Notes: generated by a model from the letters alone, not told the origin. Positions 52,633 to 62,373 are shown, counted from the first letter of the stretch. The stretch: 64,000 nucleotides of DNA from Streptomyces sp. 3214.6 (GCF_900129855.1 NZ_LT670819.1:3968001-4032000), one strand, 5' to 3'. Numbers and translations: made by a program.

Positions 52633-53504
52633 GTTTCCCCCAGCAGTTGCTCGATGAAGGCCGACGACTCACGCGGAGTGAGTGCCTGAGCTCGGATGAT
52701 GCCATACCGCAGTTCAAGGATACGGAGCTGCTTCAGGTCGGATACCGCCCGGCCGTTGGCCACCACAGGAGAACGCCCCAGGGCCGACCCGTCACCGAAC
52801 TTCAGCACCTCGATCCCACCGTCAACTCCAGCGTGTTCCTCGCGATCCATCGGCATCACCTGAAGCTCGACGTTTCGCAACCTCCCTGTCTCCAGCAGGT
52901 GTTCGAGCTGACGGCGCAACGCCTCCCTCCCGCCGAGCGGGCGTCGCAGCGTCCACTCCTCCACCACGAAGCTGAGTTCGGGCATCGGGTCCCGCTCGAA
53001 GACGGACTTGCGCCCCACACGGGCGGCGACGAAACGCTCCACCTCGACGTCGGTGTACGCGGGCCGCCGCATCAGAAGCAGCCCCCGTCCGTACTCAGGC
53101 GTCTGCAAGAGCCCGTGGATGCTCAGGGGATCGTAGAGCTGGATTTCGACCGCCTTCGCCTCCAGCTCCGCGATCTCGCGCACCTTCTTCGGGTACTGGA
53201 CCCTCTTCACGTCCTCGTTCATGGCCGAGAGCAAGCCCCCCGCCCCCAGAATCTCGTCCGCCCTGTCCAGATACTCGGGCCTCGGGATCCGCTTCCCGCT
53301 CTCGATCTTGTACACCATGTCCTCGCCGTAACCCACCGCCACCGCGAAGTCGGCGACCCGCATCCCCACCGACTCGCGGCGCAGCCTCAGCTGCCGCCCC
53401 ACCGTGGCGACGACCGCGACGCCCCACTCATCGTCCGGGTCGACCTCCCAACCCGGCTCGTCCGCCTCGTCCTTGAGCCGTACCGCCTGCCCGTCGACCG
53501 ACAT
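52629..53504 (-). CDS. HTH regulator with DUF5753 domain (WhiJ-like)
   Basis: 291 residues. An XRE-type HTH at about 35-90 (VGRQLRLRRESVGMRVADFA and VYKIESGKRIPRPEYLD) is followed by the DUF5753 domain (about 105-285, LYDPLSIHGLLQTPEYGRGL, RRQLEHLLETGRLRNVELQV). Paralogues such as WhiJ repress developmental genes in Streptomyces. It is coupled with the DUF397 gene and divergent from an anti-sigma-type ATPase gene; an inverted repeat between the divergent starts is a likely operator. Confidence 0.93.
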   Translation of the reverse strand: MSVDGQAVRLKDEADEPGWEVDPDDEWGVAVVATVGRQLRLRRESVGMRVADFAVAVGYGEDMVYKIESGKRIPRPEYLDRADEILGAGGLLSAMNEDVKRVQYPKKVREIAELEAKAVEIQLYDPLSIHGLLQTPEYGRGLLLMRRPAYTDVEVERFVAARVGRKSVFERDPMPELSFVVEEWTLRRPLGGREALRRQLEHLLETGRLRNVELQVMPMDREEHAGVDGGIEVLKFGDGSALGRSPVVANGRAVSDLKQLRILELRYGIIRAQALTPRESSAFIEQLLGET

Positions 53505-53595
53505 TCCGCACCCCTCCGTCGTCCCGTCATTGCCACCACGGCGTTACCCGTACGCCCGCCCTCGACAGGCCTGGACACGGCCGGACAAGAGATGG

Positions 53596-53627
53596 ACAGT
53601 GACCCTACGCAACCGCGTTGTCACTGT
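53596..53627. promoter_or_regulatory. Inverted repeat in divergent promoter of WhiJ-like cassette
   Basis: ACAGTGAC (53596-53603) and GTCACTGT (53620-53627) are perfect 8-bp arms 16 bp apart between the starts at 53504 and 53661. It may be the operator of the HTH-DUF5753 regulator. The arms also resemble AGTGA/TCACT BldD half-sites, but the spacing is loose. Confidence 0.5.
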
Positions 53628-53660
53628 TAACGGTACGCATGCGCCAACACGCTGAGTGAC

Positions 53661-54140
53661 GTGATTCAGAAAACCCCCCGCCTCGCCTCCCCCATCCGCA
53701 ACTTCGACGTGCGCCTGTCCCCCACGCCCCGCGGAGCCCGTCTCGCCCGTCTGCTGGCCACAGAGCAACTCCGCTCCTGGGGGCTGCCCCTGGACCCGGC
53801 GGCCCACATCGTCGCGGAACTCGCCGCCAATGCCGTCACCCATGGCCGCGTCCCCGGCCGTGACTTCCAGCTCGTGCTGTACGTCATCGGCGACACCCTC
53901 CGTATCGAGGTCACGGACACACGCGGTGACCGGCTGCCGTACCTCCAACAGGCCCCCGGCGACAGCGAGTCGGGCCGGGGCCTGCTCCTCGTGGACGCGT
54001 TCGCCGACCGCTGGGGAGTGACCGAGGGGCGGCGGCCGCGCAAGACGGTCTGGGCGGAGATCGGTATGTCATCGGCACCGGAACCCGATCCCCTGCACTT
54101 CGGTCGCAGGGGCGGTCTTTCCCAAGGACCACCGAGGTGA
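53661..54140 (+). CDS. Anti-sigma-type histidine kinase-like ATP-binding protein
   Basis: 159 residues, GTG start. An HATPase_c_2 domain: N-box HIVAELAANAVTHG (E53, N57), G1-box EVTDTRGD (D86) and G2-box SGRGLLLVDAFADRWGV. No phosphoacceptor histidine domain is present. Such RsbW/SpoIIAB-like proteins are abundant in Streptomyces and often stand beside WhiJ-like cassettes. The Pro/Arg-rich end (HFGRRGGLSQGPPR) is variable. Confidence 0.93.
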   Translation: MIQKTPRLASPIRNFDVRLSPTPRGARLARLLATEQLRSWGLPLDPAAHIVAELAANAVTHGRVPGRDFQLVLYVIGDTLRIEVTDTRGDRLPYLQQAPGDSESGRGLLLVDAFADRWGVTEGRRPRKTVWAEIGMSSAPEPDPLHFGRRGGLSQGPPR

Positions 54141-54183
54141 AATGACCCCACCAAGCCCCACCCCTCCCGCCCGCAGCGCAAAC

Positions 54184-54199
54184 TCACTCCCGCGAGTGA
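54184..54199. promoter_or_regulatory. Palindrome TCACTC-CCGC-GAGTGA upstream of winged-helix gene
   Basis: Perfect 6-bp arms with a 4-bp spacer, 150 bp before the start at 54349. It could bind a dimeric regulator; a BldD-like site is possible but unproven. Confidence 0.35.
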
Positions 54200-54348
54200 A
54201 TATGCCAACTTGAGTGGATTTGGGGCGGGTTGCGTGCCCTACGCTCAGCGCAGCATCACCAACACCCACAGCAGACATGCGACGGCCCCCGCCGGGAGTG
54301 CAATCCCAATGCGAGGGCCTGACCACCGAGGAAGAAGAGAGCTTCCCG

Positions 54349-55197
54349 ATGGACACGGAAAACCCTAGCGCGCCCCCATGCGCCGAGTCCCGCATCCCGG
54401 GCAAAAATCACCCCCACGCGGGCGGACTCATCCACGACAACGCCCGCCACACCGAACGCTTCACGGTGATCGGCAACCACCTCGCCCAGCACCAGGAGCT
54501 GTCGCTGCTCGCGATCGGCCTGGCCGTGCACATCCAGTCGCTGCCCAAGGGCGTCCGCGTCGACATCAAGACGCTCACCGCCCGCTTCCCCGAGGGCTCG
54601 ACCCGTATCGCCGCCGCCCTGCGCGAACTGGAGACCCACGGCTACCTCCGCCGCGAACGCACCCGCATCCCCGGCGGCAGGATCATCACCCGCACGATCT
54701 CCTGCAACCGCCCCGGCCACCGCGAACGCCGTCCGGCAGCCGACCACGTCCCCACCAAGCGGGCGGCGGCACCCCGCAAGGCCCTCCCCGCCGTGCCGCG
54801 CCCGGCGTACCCAGCTCCCGCCCTCATCCAGACAGCGACGGACCTCCTCGCCGGCCTGCGCCGCCATGACCCTCGCCTCCTCCTCTCCGCCACCGACACC
54901 GAGCACCTCGCCCCCGGAGTCGCCGCCTGGCTGGAACGCGAGGTCAGCACCGTCGCCGTACGCCAAGCCCTCACCTCGGACCTCCCACCGGACCCGCTGC
55001 GCCGACCGGCCGCCCTCCTCGCCCACCGCCTCACCGCCCAGCTCCCACCCCCGCCTCCCTTCCGGGCACCGGAGCCTCCACCGCCCGCGCGAGGCCCGCT
55101 CCCGACCTGCCACGGCTGCGACCGCCCCTTCCGCTCACCGCCGTCTGGACTCCTCTGCCGTGACTGCCGCGCTTCCCGTGTCGCCACCGCCGCCTGA
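54349..55197 (+). CDS. Winged-helix DNA-binding protein with C-terminal zinc ribbon
   Basis: 282 residues from the ATG at 54349 (GAAGAAGAGAG upstream; the frame is open further left). Residues 25-125 form a winged helix: RHTERFTVIGNHLAQHQELS, LLAIGLAVHIQSLPKGVRVD, FPEGSTRIAAALRELETHGY, LRRERTRIPGGRIITRTISC. The middle is basic and Pro-rich. The end carries CHGCDRPFRSPPSGLLCRDC, a four-Cys zinc ribbon. The N-terminal half matches a family of Streptomyces helix-turn-helix proteins related to replication or plasmid-type regulators; the exact role is unknown. Confidence 0.82.
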   Translation: MDTENPSAPPCAESRIPGKNHPHAGGLIHDNARHTERFTVIGNHLAQHQELSLLAIGLAVHIQSLPKGVRVDIKTLTARFPEGSTRIAAALRELETHGYLRRERTRIPGGRIITRTISCNRPGHRERRPAADHVPTKRAAAPRKALPAVPRPAYPAPALIQTATDLLAGLRRHDPRLLLSATDTEHLAPGVAAWLEREVSTVAVRQALTSDLPPDPLRRPAALLAHRLTAQLPPPPPFRAPEPPPPARGPLPTCHGCDRPFRSPPSGLLCRDCRASRVATAA

Positions 55198-55264
55198 GCC
55201 CGTTCTGTCCCGTTCTCTGCCCTCAGGCCGGATACTCTGGCCGGGGCACCCCCAGGAGGACATC

Positions 55265-55612
55265 ATGAGCACTCAGGCCGACCACGGGCACGAGCTGATC
55301 CCCCGTCCCGAGCTGACTCCTGATGCCCTGCACGCAGCTCTTGCCGTCGTTGCCCCAGGCCGCCTGGACGAGATGCAGGCCATGAAGGACGAGGCCTTTG
55401 CCAAAGCGGTCGAGTGGCAATCGCTCAGCCCGGTACAGAGCTGGGTCCTGATCTGGGCCAAGGAGATCGAGATCGCCCGCCGCCCGGACCTCTCCACCCG
55501 CTACGCCCAGGCGGAGAGCGATCTGGAACATGAGGATCCGGTGATCGCGCGGGAAGCGCTCCGCGAGCTGAGCGCGGTCCTCGATGAGGCCCTGAAGGCA
55601 GTGCGCGAGTGA
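55265..55612 (+). CDS. DUF6247 family protein, antitoxin-like
   Basis: 115 residues with GGAGGA before the ATG at 55265. The pattern LTPDALHAALAVVAPGRLDE, MQAMKDEAFAKAVEWQSLSP and VLIWAKEIEIARRPDL matches a Streptomyces family I know as DUF6247. These stand upstream of small genes like the next one and look like antitoxins. The stop overlaps the next start (GTGA). Confidence 0.78.
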   Translation: MSTQADHGHELIPRPELTPDALHAALAVVAPGRLDEMQAMKDEAFAKAVEWQSLSPVQSWVLIWAKEIEIARRPDLSTRYAQAESDLEHEDPVIAREALRELSAVLDEALKAVRE

Positions 55613-56139
55613 GCTGGAAGTGGGAATACGCCTTCGCTGCCGAAGAATCTGCTCATGCCGCCCCTGCGGACTTCCTCACCGCCGTGGAACGCAAGGCCGA
55701 CGAACTGGTGAGGGCAGCCGAAGCCCTACACATTCACGGTCGTGCCCATGAGGGGATCGACCCGAAGGGCGGCGAAATCATCGTCTCCGGCGGCTGGTTC
55801 GGTTACCAGGTCGTCGTGCGCAGCGAACGCGTTTACATCGTCCAGATCACCTATCTCGGTTTCTGCACATGCCGATCCGCCCGCACCCCGCCCACATCTA
55901 CCGGGTCATGCGCGATTTCGTTCAGTCCATGGACGACACCCTGGCCGGCAACTTCGAGGTCACCAAAGAAGGCGTCGCCCATGATCTCAGGGCACCCGTC
56001 GGCCGACACGAGCTCACCGCTCTCCATCTACGTAAGCGCCTTGAGAAGTCGATGCCGGAAGAGATCGTCGCCCACACGGGCAAACCCGATGTCGAGTGCG
56101 AGCCCGAAGGGATCCTGCGACGGCCTGACCTCATGGTGA
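55609..56139 (+). CDS. Toxin-like partner of DUF6247 gene, anomalous 3' extension
   Basis: GTG at 55609 overlaps the DUF6247 stop. Residues 1-85 are coherent: WKWEYAFAAEESAHAAPADF, FLTAVERKADELVRAAEALH, GGEIIVSGGWFGYQVVVRSE and RVYIVQITYLGF. This resembles a small RelE-like or toxin-like family that normally stops about here. The frame then runs on for 91 codons overlapping the Uma2 gene, with a composition (many Ser, Pro, Arg, Thr) typical of an antisense-frame shadow. A lost stop, by a small deletion near 55865, is likely. The real product may be a truncated family member with a nonsense tail. Confidence 0.6.
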   Translation: MSWKWEYAFAAEESAHAAPADFLTAVERKADELVRAAEALHIHGRAHEGIDPKGGEIIVSGGWFGYQVVVRSERVYIVQITYLGFCTCRSARTPPTSTGSCAISFSPWTTPWPATSRSPKKASPMISGHPSADTSSPLSIYVSALRSRCRKRSSPTRANPMSSASPKGSCDGLTSW

Positions 56140-56447
56140 TCGCCGAGGCGGACATGCAGGGAGAGGGCTCCTTCGACCCCCGCACCCTGGTCGCCGCCAT
56201 CGAGGTCGTCTCCCGCTCCAACCCGGACAACGACTGGGTGAGCAAGACGCGTGACTACCCCCTGATGGGCGTTCCCGTCTACGCGATCTTCGACCCCCGC
56301 ACCGGCTCCGGGGCCGTCCTCAGCGACATCCACCCCACCCCCGCCGGCCCCCGCTACGCCACCCGCAAGGACTTCGTCTACGGCGAGGAGGTCACCATCG
56401 CCGACTGGACGATCTCCACCCAAGGACTCCCCCGCTACCCCGCCTGA
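55869..56447 (+). CDS. Uma2 family nuclease (PD-(D/E)XK)
   Basis: 192 residues. The active-site series is D87 (LRRPDLMVI), E112 (AAIEVVSRSNPDNDW) and K126 (SKTRDYPLMGVPVYAIFDP), so the nuclease fold looks intact. The start overlaps the previous frame by 271 nt. The ATG sits next to a poor ribosome site, which fits translational coupling to the upstream gene. Uma2 proteins occur in large numbers in Streptomyces and cyanobacteria; their biological role is not settled. Confidence 0.9.
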   Translation: MPIRPHPAHIYRVMRDFVQSMDDTLAGNFEVTKEGVAHDLRAPVGRHELTALHLRKRLEKSMPEEIVAHTGKPDVECEPEGILRRPDLMVIAEADMQGEGSFDPRTLVAAIEVVSRSNPDNDWVSKTRDYPLMGVPVYAIFDPRTGSGAVLSDIHPTPAGPRYATRKDFVYGEEVTIADWTISTQGLPRYPA

Positions 56448-56492
56448 GCAGGCCCGGCAGGCCCGGCAGGCCCGGCAGGCCCGGCAGGCCCG
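56448..56492. repeat. Five perfect tandem copies of GCAGGCCCG
   Basis: A 9-bp unit repeated five times without change, starting directly after the Uma2 stop codon and ending 23 bp before the tuf terminator. It is a minisatellite-like element prone to slippage. Confidence 0.92.
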
Positions 56493-56515
56493 TTCCCTGT
56501 CGCAGCCCATGCGAA

Positions 56516-56547
56516 AGGGCCCGTACGACCAAAGTCGTACGGGCCCT
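56516..56547. terminator. Terminator after tuf (bidirectional)
   Basis: AGGGCCCGTACGAC and its exact complement (14 bp) close the loop CAAA between convergent genes. Confidence 0.9.
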
Positions 56548-56594
56548 CTCAGGTGCTCAGCTCAGGCTGGAGCTACCAGGTCGAACAACAAGAC

Positions 56595-57788
<1,194 letters not shown>

Positions 57789-57952
57789 TGGGGTCCTCCT
57801 GGGAGTGGTTCTGGTACGCCTTACTTCATCGGCGCCAGGTGATCTTTGCTGTCATGGCCCGGGCCCGGGGCAAACACCCACGATCCTTGACGAATGCGGG
57901 TGGTTGCCCCAGAGGCTCCGGAGTCAAGCCTAAAGCGTGTGAACGCGGTGCG

Positions 57953-60079
57953 TTACTCGCCCTTGGCCTTCGCGATGATCTCCTCGGCGACGTTCCGGGG
58001 AACCTCGGCGTAGGAGTCGAACTGCATCGAGTAGCTCGCGCGACCCGACGTCTTGCTGCGGAGGTCGCCGACGTAGCCGAACATCTCCGACAGGGGCACC
58101 AGGCCCTTGACGACGCGGGCACCGGCCCGCTCCTCCATGGCCTGGATCTGACCACGGCGGGAGTTGATGTCGCCGATGACCTCGCCCATGTAGTCCTCGG
58201 GCGTGGTGACCTCGACGGCCATCATCGGCTCGAGCAGCACGGGGCTGGCCTTGCGCGCGGCCTCCTTGAAGGCCTGCGAACCGGCGATCTTGAAGGCGAG
58301 CTCGGAGGAGTCCACCTCGTGGTAGCCACCGTCGAGCAGGGTGACGCGCACGCCGGTCATCTCGTAACCGGCGAGGATGCCGAACTGCATGGCCTCCTGC
58401 GCACCGGCGTCGACCGAAGGGATGTACTCCTTCGGGATACGACCACCGGTCACCTTGTTCACGAACTCGTACGAGGCGTCGCCGCCCTCGATCGGCTCGA
58501 TCGCGATCTGCACCTTGGCGAACTGGCCGGTACCACCAGTCTGCTTCTTGTGCGTGTAGTCGACCCGGTCGACCGCCTTGCGGATGGTCTCGCGGTAGGC
58601 GACCTGCGGCTTGCCGACGTTGGCCTCGACCTTGAACTCACGGCGCATACGGTCGACCAGCACCTCGAGGTGCAGTTCGCCCATGCCGCCGATGATGGTC
58701 TGGCCGGTCTCCTCGTCCGAGTGGACCTGGAACGACGGGTCCTCCTCGGCCAGGCGCTGGATCGCGATGCCCAGCTTCTCCTGGTCGCCCTTCGACTTGG
58801 GCTCGATGGCGACCTGGATGACCGGAGCCGGGAAGTCCATGGACTCCAGGATCACGGGGGCCTTGTCGTCACACAGCGTCTCACCGGTCGTGGTCTGCTT
58901 CAGACCCATGACGGCGACGATGTCGCCGGCGCCGACCGCGGCGATCTCCTCACGCTTGTTGGCGTGCATGCGGTAGATCTTGCCGATGCGCTCCTTCTTG
59001 CCCTTGACGGAGTTCAGCACGGCGGTGCCGGACTCCAGGCGGCCGGAGTACACGCGAACGAAGGTGAGCTTGCCGAGGTGCGGGTCGCTCATGATCTTGA
59101 ACGCCAGCGCCGACAGCGGCTCGTCGTCGGACGGCTTGCGCTTGACGACCTCCTCCGGGTCGTTCACGGCGTGGCCCTCGATGGCCTCGACGTCGAGCGG
59201 GGAGGGGAGGTAGCGCACGACCGCGTCGAGCAGGGGCTGAACGCCCTTGTTCTTGAACGCGGTGCCGCAGAACACCGGGGTGACGGTGGTGTCCTTGGAC
59301 TTGCCGGACGCGATGGTGACACGACGGATCGCGGCGTACAGCTGCTCCTCGGAAGGCTCCTCGCCCTCCAGGTACAGCTCCATGATCTCTTCGTCGTTCT
59401 CGGCGACGGCCTCGATGAGCTTGCCGCGGTACTCCTCGGCAGCCTCGGTGTGCGTGGCCGGGATGTCGACGATGTCGTACATCTCGCCCTTGGTGGCCTC
59501 GGCGGACCACACGAACGCCTTCATCGTGACCAGGTCGACGACGCCCTTGAAGTCGGCCTCGGCACCGATCGGGAGCTGCATGACGATCGGCTGAGCGCCG
59601 AGGCGGTCAGAGATCATGTCGACGCAGCGGTGGAACTCGGCACCGGTCCGGTCGAGCTTGTTGACGAAGCAGATGCGGGGGACGCCGTAGCGGTCCGCCT
59701 GACGCCACACCGTCTCGGACTGGGGCTCGACGCCGGCGACGCCGTCGAACACGGTCACGGCACCGTCGAGCACGCGCAGGGAACGCTCCACCTCGACGGT
59801 GAAGTCGACGTGGCCCGGGGTGTCGATGATGTTGATGGTGTGGTCGACGTCGGCCAGCGGCCAGTGACAGGTGGTGGCAGCAGAGGTGATCGTGATGCCA
59901 CGCTCCTGCTCCTGCTCCATCCAGTCCATGGTGGCAGCGCCGTCGTGGACCTCACCGATCTTGTAAGACACACCGGTGTAGAACAGGATCCGCTCGGTGG
60001 TGGTCGTCTTGCCCGCGTCGATGTGGGCCATGATCCCGATGTTGCGGACCTTGGCCAGGTCAAGTGAAGTGGTAGCCAT
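57953..60079 (-). CDS. fusA: Elongation factor G
   Basis: 708 residues. It drives translocation. G1 is AHIDAGKTTTTERILFYTG, with RGITITSAATTCHW, DTPGHVDFTVEVERSLRVLD and NKLDRTGAEF. Domains II-V are complete, including the IGGMGELHLEVLVDRMRREF region. It lies 39 nt after rpsG. Confidence 0.98.
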   Translation of the reverse strand: MATTSLDLAKVRNIGIMAHIDAGKTTTTERILFYTGVSYKIGEVHDGAATMDWMEQEQERGITITSAATTCHWPLADVDHTINIIDTPGHVDFTVEVERSLRVLDGAVTVFDGVAGVEPQSETVWRQADRYGVPRICFVNKLDRTGAEFHRCVDMISDRLGAQPIVMQLPIGAEADFKGVVDLVTMKAFVWSAEATKGEMYDIVDIPATHTEAAEEYRGKLIEAVAENDEEIMELYLEGEEPSEEQLYAAIRRVTIASGKSKDTTVTPVFCGTAFKNKGVQPLLDAVVRYLPSPLDVEAIEGHAVNDPEEVVKRKPSDDEPLSALAFKIMSDPHLGKLTFVRVYSGRLESGTAVLNSVKGKKERIGKIYRMHANKREEIAAVGAGDIVAVMGLKQTTTGETLCDDKAPVILESMDFPAPVIQVAIEPKSKGDQEKLGIAIQRLAEEDPSFQVHSDEETGQTIIGGMGELHLEVLVDRMRREFKVEANVGKPQVAYRETIRKAVDRVDYTHKKQTGGTGQFAKVQIAIEPIEGGDASYEFVNKVTGGRIPKEYIPSVDAGAQEAMQFGILAGYEMTGVRVTLLDGGYHEVDSSELAFKIAGSQAFKEAARKASPVLLEPMMAVEVTTPEDYMGEVIGDINSRRGQIQAMEERAGARVVKGLVPLSEMFGYVGDLRSKTSGRASYSMQFDSYAEVPRNVAEEIIAKAKGE

Positions 60080-60118
60080 AAGGCTTCAGTCTTCTCTCGG
60101 TCTCGATGTGGGTAGCGA

Positions 60119-60589
60119 CTACCAGCGGTAGTGCGCGAAGGCCTTGTTGGACTCGGCCATCTTGTGGGTGTCCTCGCGCTTCTTCACAGCGGCACCAAGG
60201 CCGTTGGACGCGTCGAGAAGCTCGTTGAGCAGGCGCTCGGTCATGGTCTTCTCGCGACGGGCGCGGGAGTAGCCCACGAGCCAGCGTAGCGCCAGGGTGC
60301 TCGCGCGACCCGGCTTGACCTCGACCGGAACCTGGTAGGTCGCGCCACCGACACGGCGGGACTTGACCTCGATGGTCGGCTTGATGTTCTCGAGAGCGCG
60401 CTTCAGCGTGATGACCGGGTCGTTGCCGGTCTTCTCGCGCAGGCCCTCCATGGCGCCGTAGACGATGCGCTCGGCGGTGGAGCGCTTGCCGTTCAGCAGC
60501 ACCTTGTTGATGAGCGACGTGACAAGAGGAGAACCGTAGACCGGGTCGATGATGACCGGGCGCTTCGGGGCAGGGCCCTTACGAGGCAT
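60119..60589 (-). CDS. rpsG: 30S ribosomal protein S7
   Basis: 156 residues. It nucleates 30S head assembly. MPRKGPAPKRPVIIDPVYGS, SLINKVLLNGKRSTAERIVY, RRVGGATYQVPVEVKPGRAS and WLVGYSRARREKTM are conserved. In enterobacteria it autoregulates the str operon. It lies 3 nt after rpsL. Confidence 0.98.
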   Translation of the reverse strand: MPRKGPAPKRPVIIDPVYGSPLVTSLINKVLLNGKRSTAERIVYGAMEGLREKTGNDPVITLKRALENIKPTIEVKSRRVGGATYQVPVEVKPGRASTLALRWLVGYSRARREKTMTERLLNELLDASNGLGAAVKKREDTHKMAESNKAFAHYRW

Positions 60590-60592
60590 TTC

Positions 60593-60964
60593 TTACTTCT
60601 CCTTCTTGGCGCCGTAGCGGCTGCGGGCCTGCTTGCGGTTCTTGACACCCTGGGTGTCGAGGGAGCCGCGGATGATCTTGTAGCGAACACCCGGCAGGTC
60701 CTTCACACGGCCACCGCGCACGAGCACGATGGAGTGCTCCTGCAGGTTGTGTCCCTCACCCGGAATGTAAGCGGTGACCTCGATCCCGCTGGTCAGACGC
60801 ACACGCGCGACCTTACGCAGGGCCGAGTTCGGCTTCTTCGGGGTGGTCGTGAACACACGCGTGCAGACGCCGCGGCGCTGAGGGGAACCCTCGAGTGCGG
60901 GCGTCTTGTTCTTCTCGACCTTGTCCTGCCGGCCCTTACGGACCAGCTGCTGGATCGTAGGCAC
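60593..60964 (-). CDS. rpsL: 30S ribosomal protein S12
   Basis: 123 residues from the GTG at 60964 (GGAGAAG upstream). A decoding-centre protein. Both streptomycin-resistance sites carry wild-type lysine: K43 in TTTPKKPNSALRKVARV and K88 in RGGRVKDLPGVRYKI, so the strain is predicted to be sensitive at this gene. It is first in the str operon; its leader has the motif shared with rpsJ. Confidence 0.98.
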   Translation of the reverse strand: MPTIQQLVRKGRQDKVEKNKTPALEGSPQRRGVCTRVFTTTPKKPNSALRKVARVRLTSGIEVTAYIPGEGHNLQEHSIVLVRGGRVKDLPGVRYKIIRGSLDTQGVKNRKQARSRYGAKKEK

Positions 60965-61014
60965 TACTTCTCCGGTTTCTGTGTGCCGATTTGTACAGCT
61001 AACCTGGAACTTCG

Positions 61015-61039
61015 CCGACCCACGCGGTCGGGTGTGTCG
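61015..61039 (-). promoter_or_regulatory. Shared 25-bp leader motif, copy in rpsL leader
   Basis: Identical to 51165-51189 and 51-75 nt upstream of the rpsL start. A short GAAG-type sequence follows it in both leaders. The rest of the 255-nt gap shows no gene; promoter hexamers were not called. Confidence 0.75.
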
Positions 61040-61219
61040 AACCCGCGGATTTCCGCCGCGAGGCAGAAAGAGACGCAGATTGCGGTGGCCACTTCTCAGA
61101 CCCCTGTGCGGTTGAAGACACGCACACGGGCCAGGGCACACCCCAGGCACAAGGTCTGAGCGTACCTAGCGCATTCACTTCGGTCAAAACAAAGGCCCCG
61201 CCACCGACACGCCGAAGGT

Positions 61220-62227
61220 TTACGAGCCCTGCCGCAGGCTCCGTGGTAGCGGAGCGCTCTCCTGCGCGGCGTCCTGCGCCGTGTCCCGTCCGACGAAGTA
61301 CGTCGGCCGGTTCTGTACGGCCGTGTAGATGCGCCCCACGTACTCGCCGAGCAGCCCCACGCAGATCAGCTGGACCGCGCCGACGAACATCACGCCGATG
61401 AACAGGGACGTCCAGCCGGGCACGGTGCGACCCAGGGCGTACGCGCTCAGGGTGTAGCCCATCAGGGCGAGGCAGACCAAGAAGGCGAAGCCGCCCAGCC
61501 AGGTGGCGATACGCAGGGGGGCCGCGGAGAACCCGGTGACACTGTCGACGGCCAGCCGGATCATCCGGCCCAGGGGGTACTTGCTCTCGCCCGCCGGCCG
61601 CGGCGCGCGCTCATAGGTGACCTCACCGCTGGGGAAGCCCAGCCAGGGCACCAGCAGCCGGTAGACGCGCTGCTGGTCGGGCAGGGCCTTCAGGGCGTCC
61701 ACCGCGGCCCTGCTCAGCAGCCTGAAGTCACCGGCCTGGGCCGGGACGTCCTCCCCCGCGAGCCGGCGCACGAGACGGTAGTACAGGCCCGCCGTCCACC
61801 GCTTGAAGCCGGTGTCGCTGGCCCGGTCCGCGCGGATGCCATAGACGATGTCGAGGTTCTCGGCGCGGGCCAGTGCGAGCATGTCGGCGATCTTCTCGGG
61901 CGGGTCCTGGAGGTCGGCGTCGATGCTGACGACGTACGCGCCGAGCGCCCGGTCGAGACCGGCGGTGAGAGCCGCCTGGTGGCCGGAGTTGCGGCGCAGG
62001 CCGATGATGCGCAGTTCCGGCCAGCCCAGCCGGAAGGCGGCGAGCAGCTCGGCCGTGCGGTCGGCGCTGCCGTCGTCCACCGCGACGACCTCGTAGCGGA
62101 CACCGAGACCCGCAAGGACCGGTCGCAACCGGCTGACCAGCGCCGGAAGGACCTCTTCCTCGTTGTACATGGGTATGACGACCGACAACACAGTCGCCGT
62201 ATCCTCGGCGGTTCGCGCTTCGGTCAC
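61220..62227 (-). CDS. GT2 glycosyltransferase (polyprenyl-phosphate sugar transferase type)
   Basis: 335 residues, GTG start. A GT-A catalytic domain (about 15-220) with VVIPMYNEEEVLPALVSRLR, VDDGSADRTAELL and the DXD-like SIDADLQDPPEKIADML. Two C-terminal membrane helices (about 235-260 and 272-297) and LLGEYVGRIYTAVQNRPTYF are typical of DPM1/GtrB-like enzymes that load sugar on polyprenyl phosphate. It is divergent from the mannosyltransferase-like gene; a lipid-linked mannose donor and acceptor pair is a reasonable inference. Confidence 0.92.
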   Translation of the reverse strand: MTEARTAEDTATVLSVVIPMYNEEEVLPALVSRLRPVLAGLGVRYEVVAVDDGSADRTAELLAAFRLGWPELRIIGLRRNSGHQAALTAGLDRALGAYVVSIDADLQDPPEKIADMLALARAENLDIVYGIRADRASDTGFKRWTAGLYYRLVRRLAGEDVPAQAGDFRLLSRAAVDALKALPDQQRVYRLLVPWLGFPSGEVTYERAPRPAGESKYPLGRMIRLAVDSVTGFSAAPLRIATWLGGFAFLVCLALMGYTLSAYALGRTVPGWTSLFIGVMFVGAVQLICVGLLGEYVGRIYTAVQNRPTYFVGRDTAQDAAQESAPLPRSLRQGS

Positions 62228-62373
62228 CCGTCCTCCCCCAACCTGTGGCGCACATGTGCGACTCTGTTGCGCGATCTTATGACCACATTCTTATGACCAG
62301 ACTTCACGATCAACCGGACAGCTCTGCCGCCTCGCCCTGGTGTCCGACGATCGGCCGAGGGGGGACCCCAGCC

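Noticed and set aside
56448..56492. Possible CRISPR array
   Set aside because: The repeats are 9 bp and directly abutting with no spacers, and no cas gene is present.
57839..60067. A 742-codon open frame on the plus strand
   Set aside because: It is antisense to fusA, whose translation is unambiguous.
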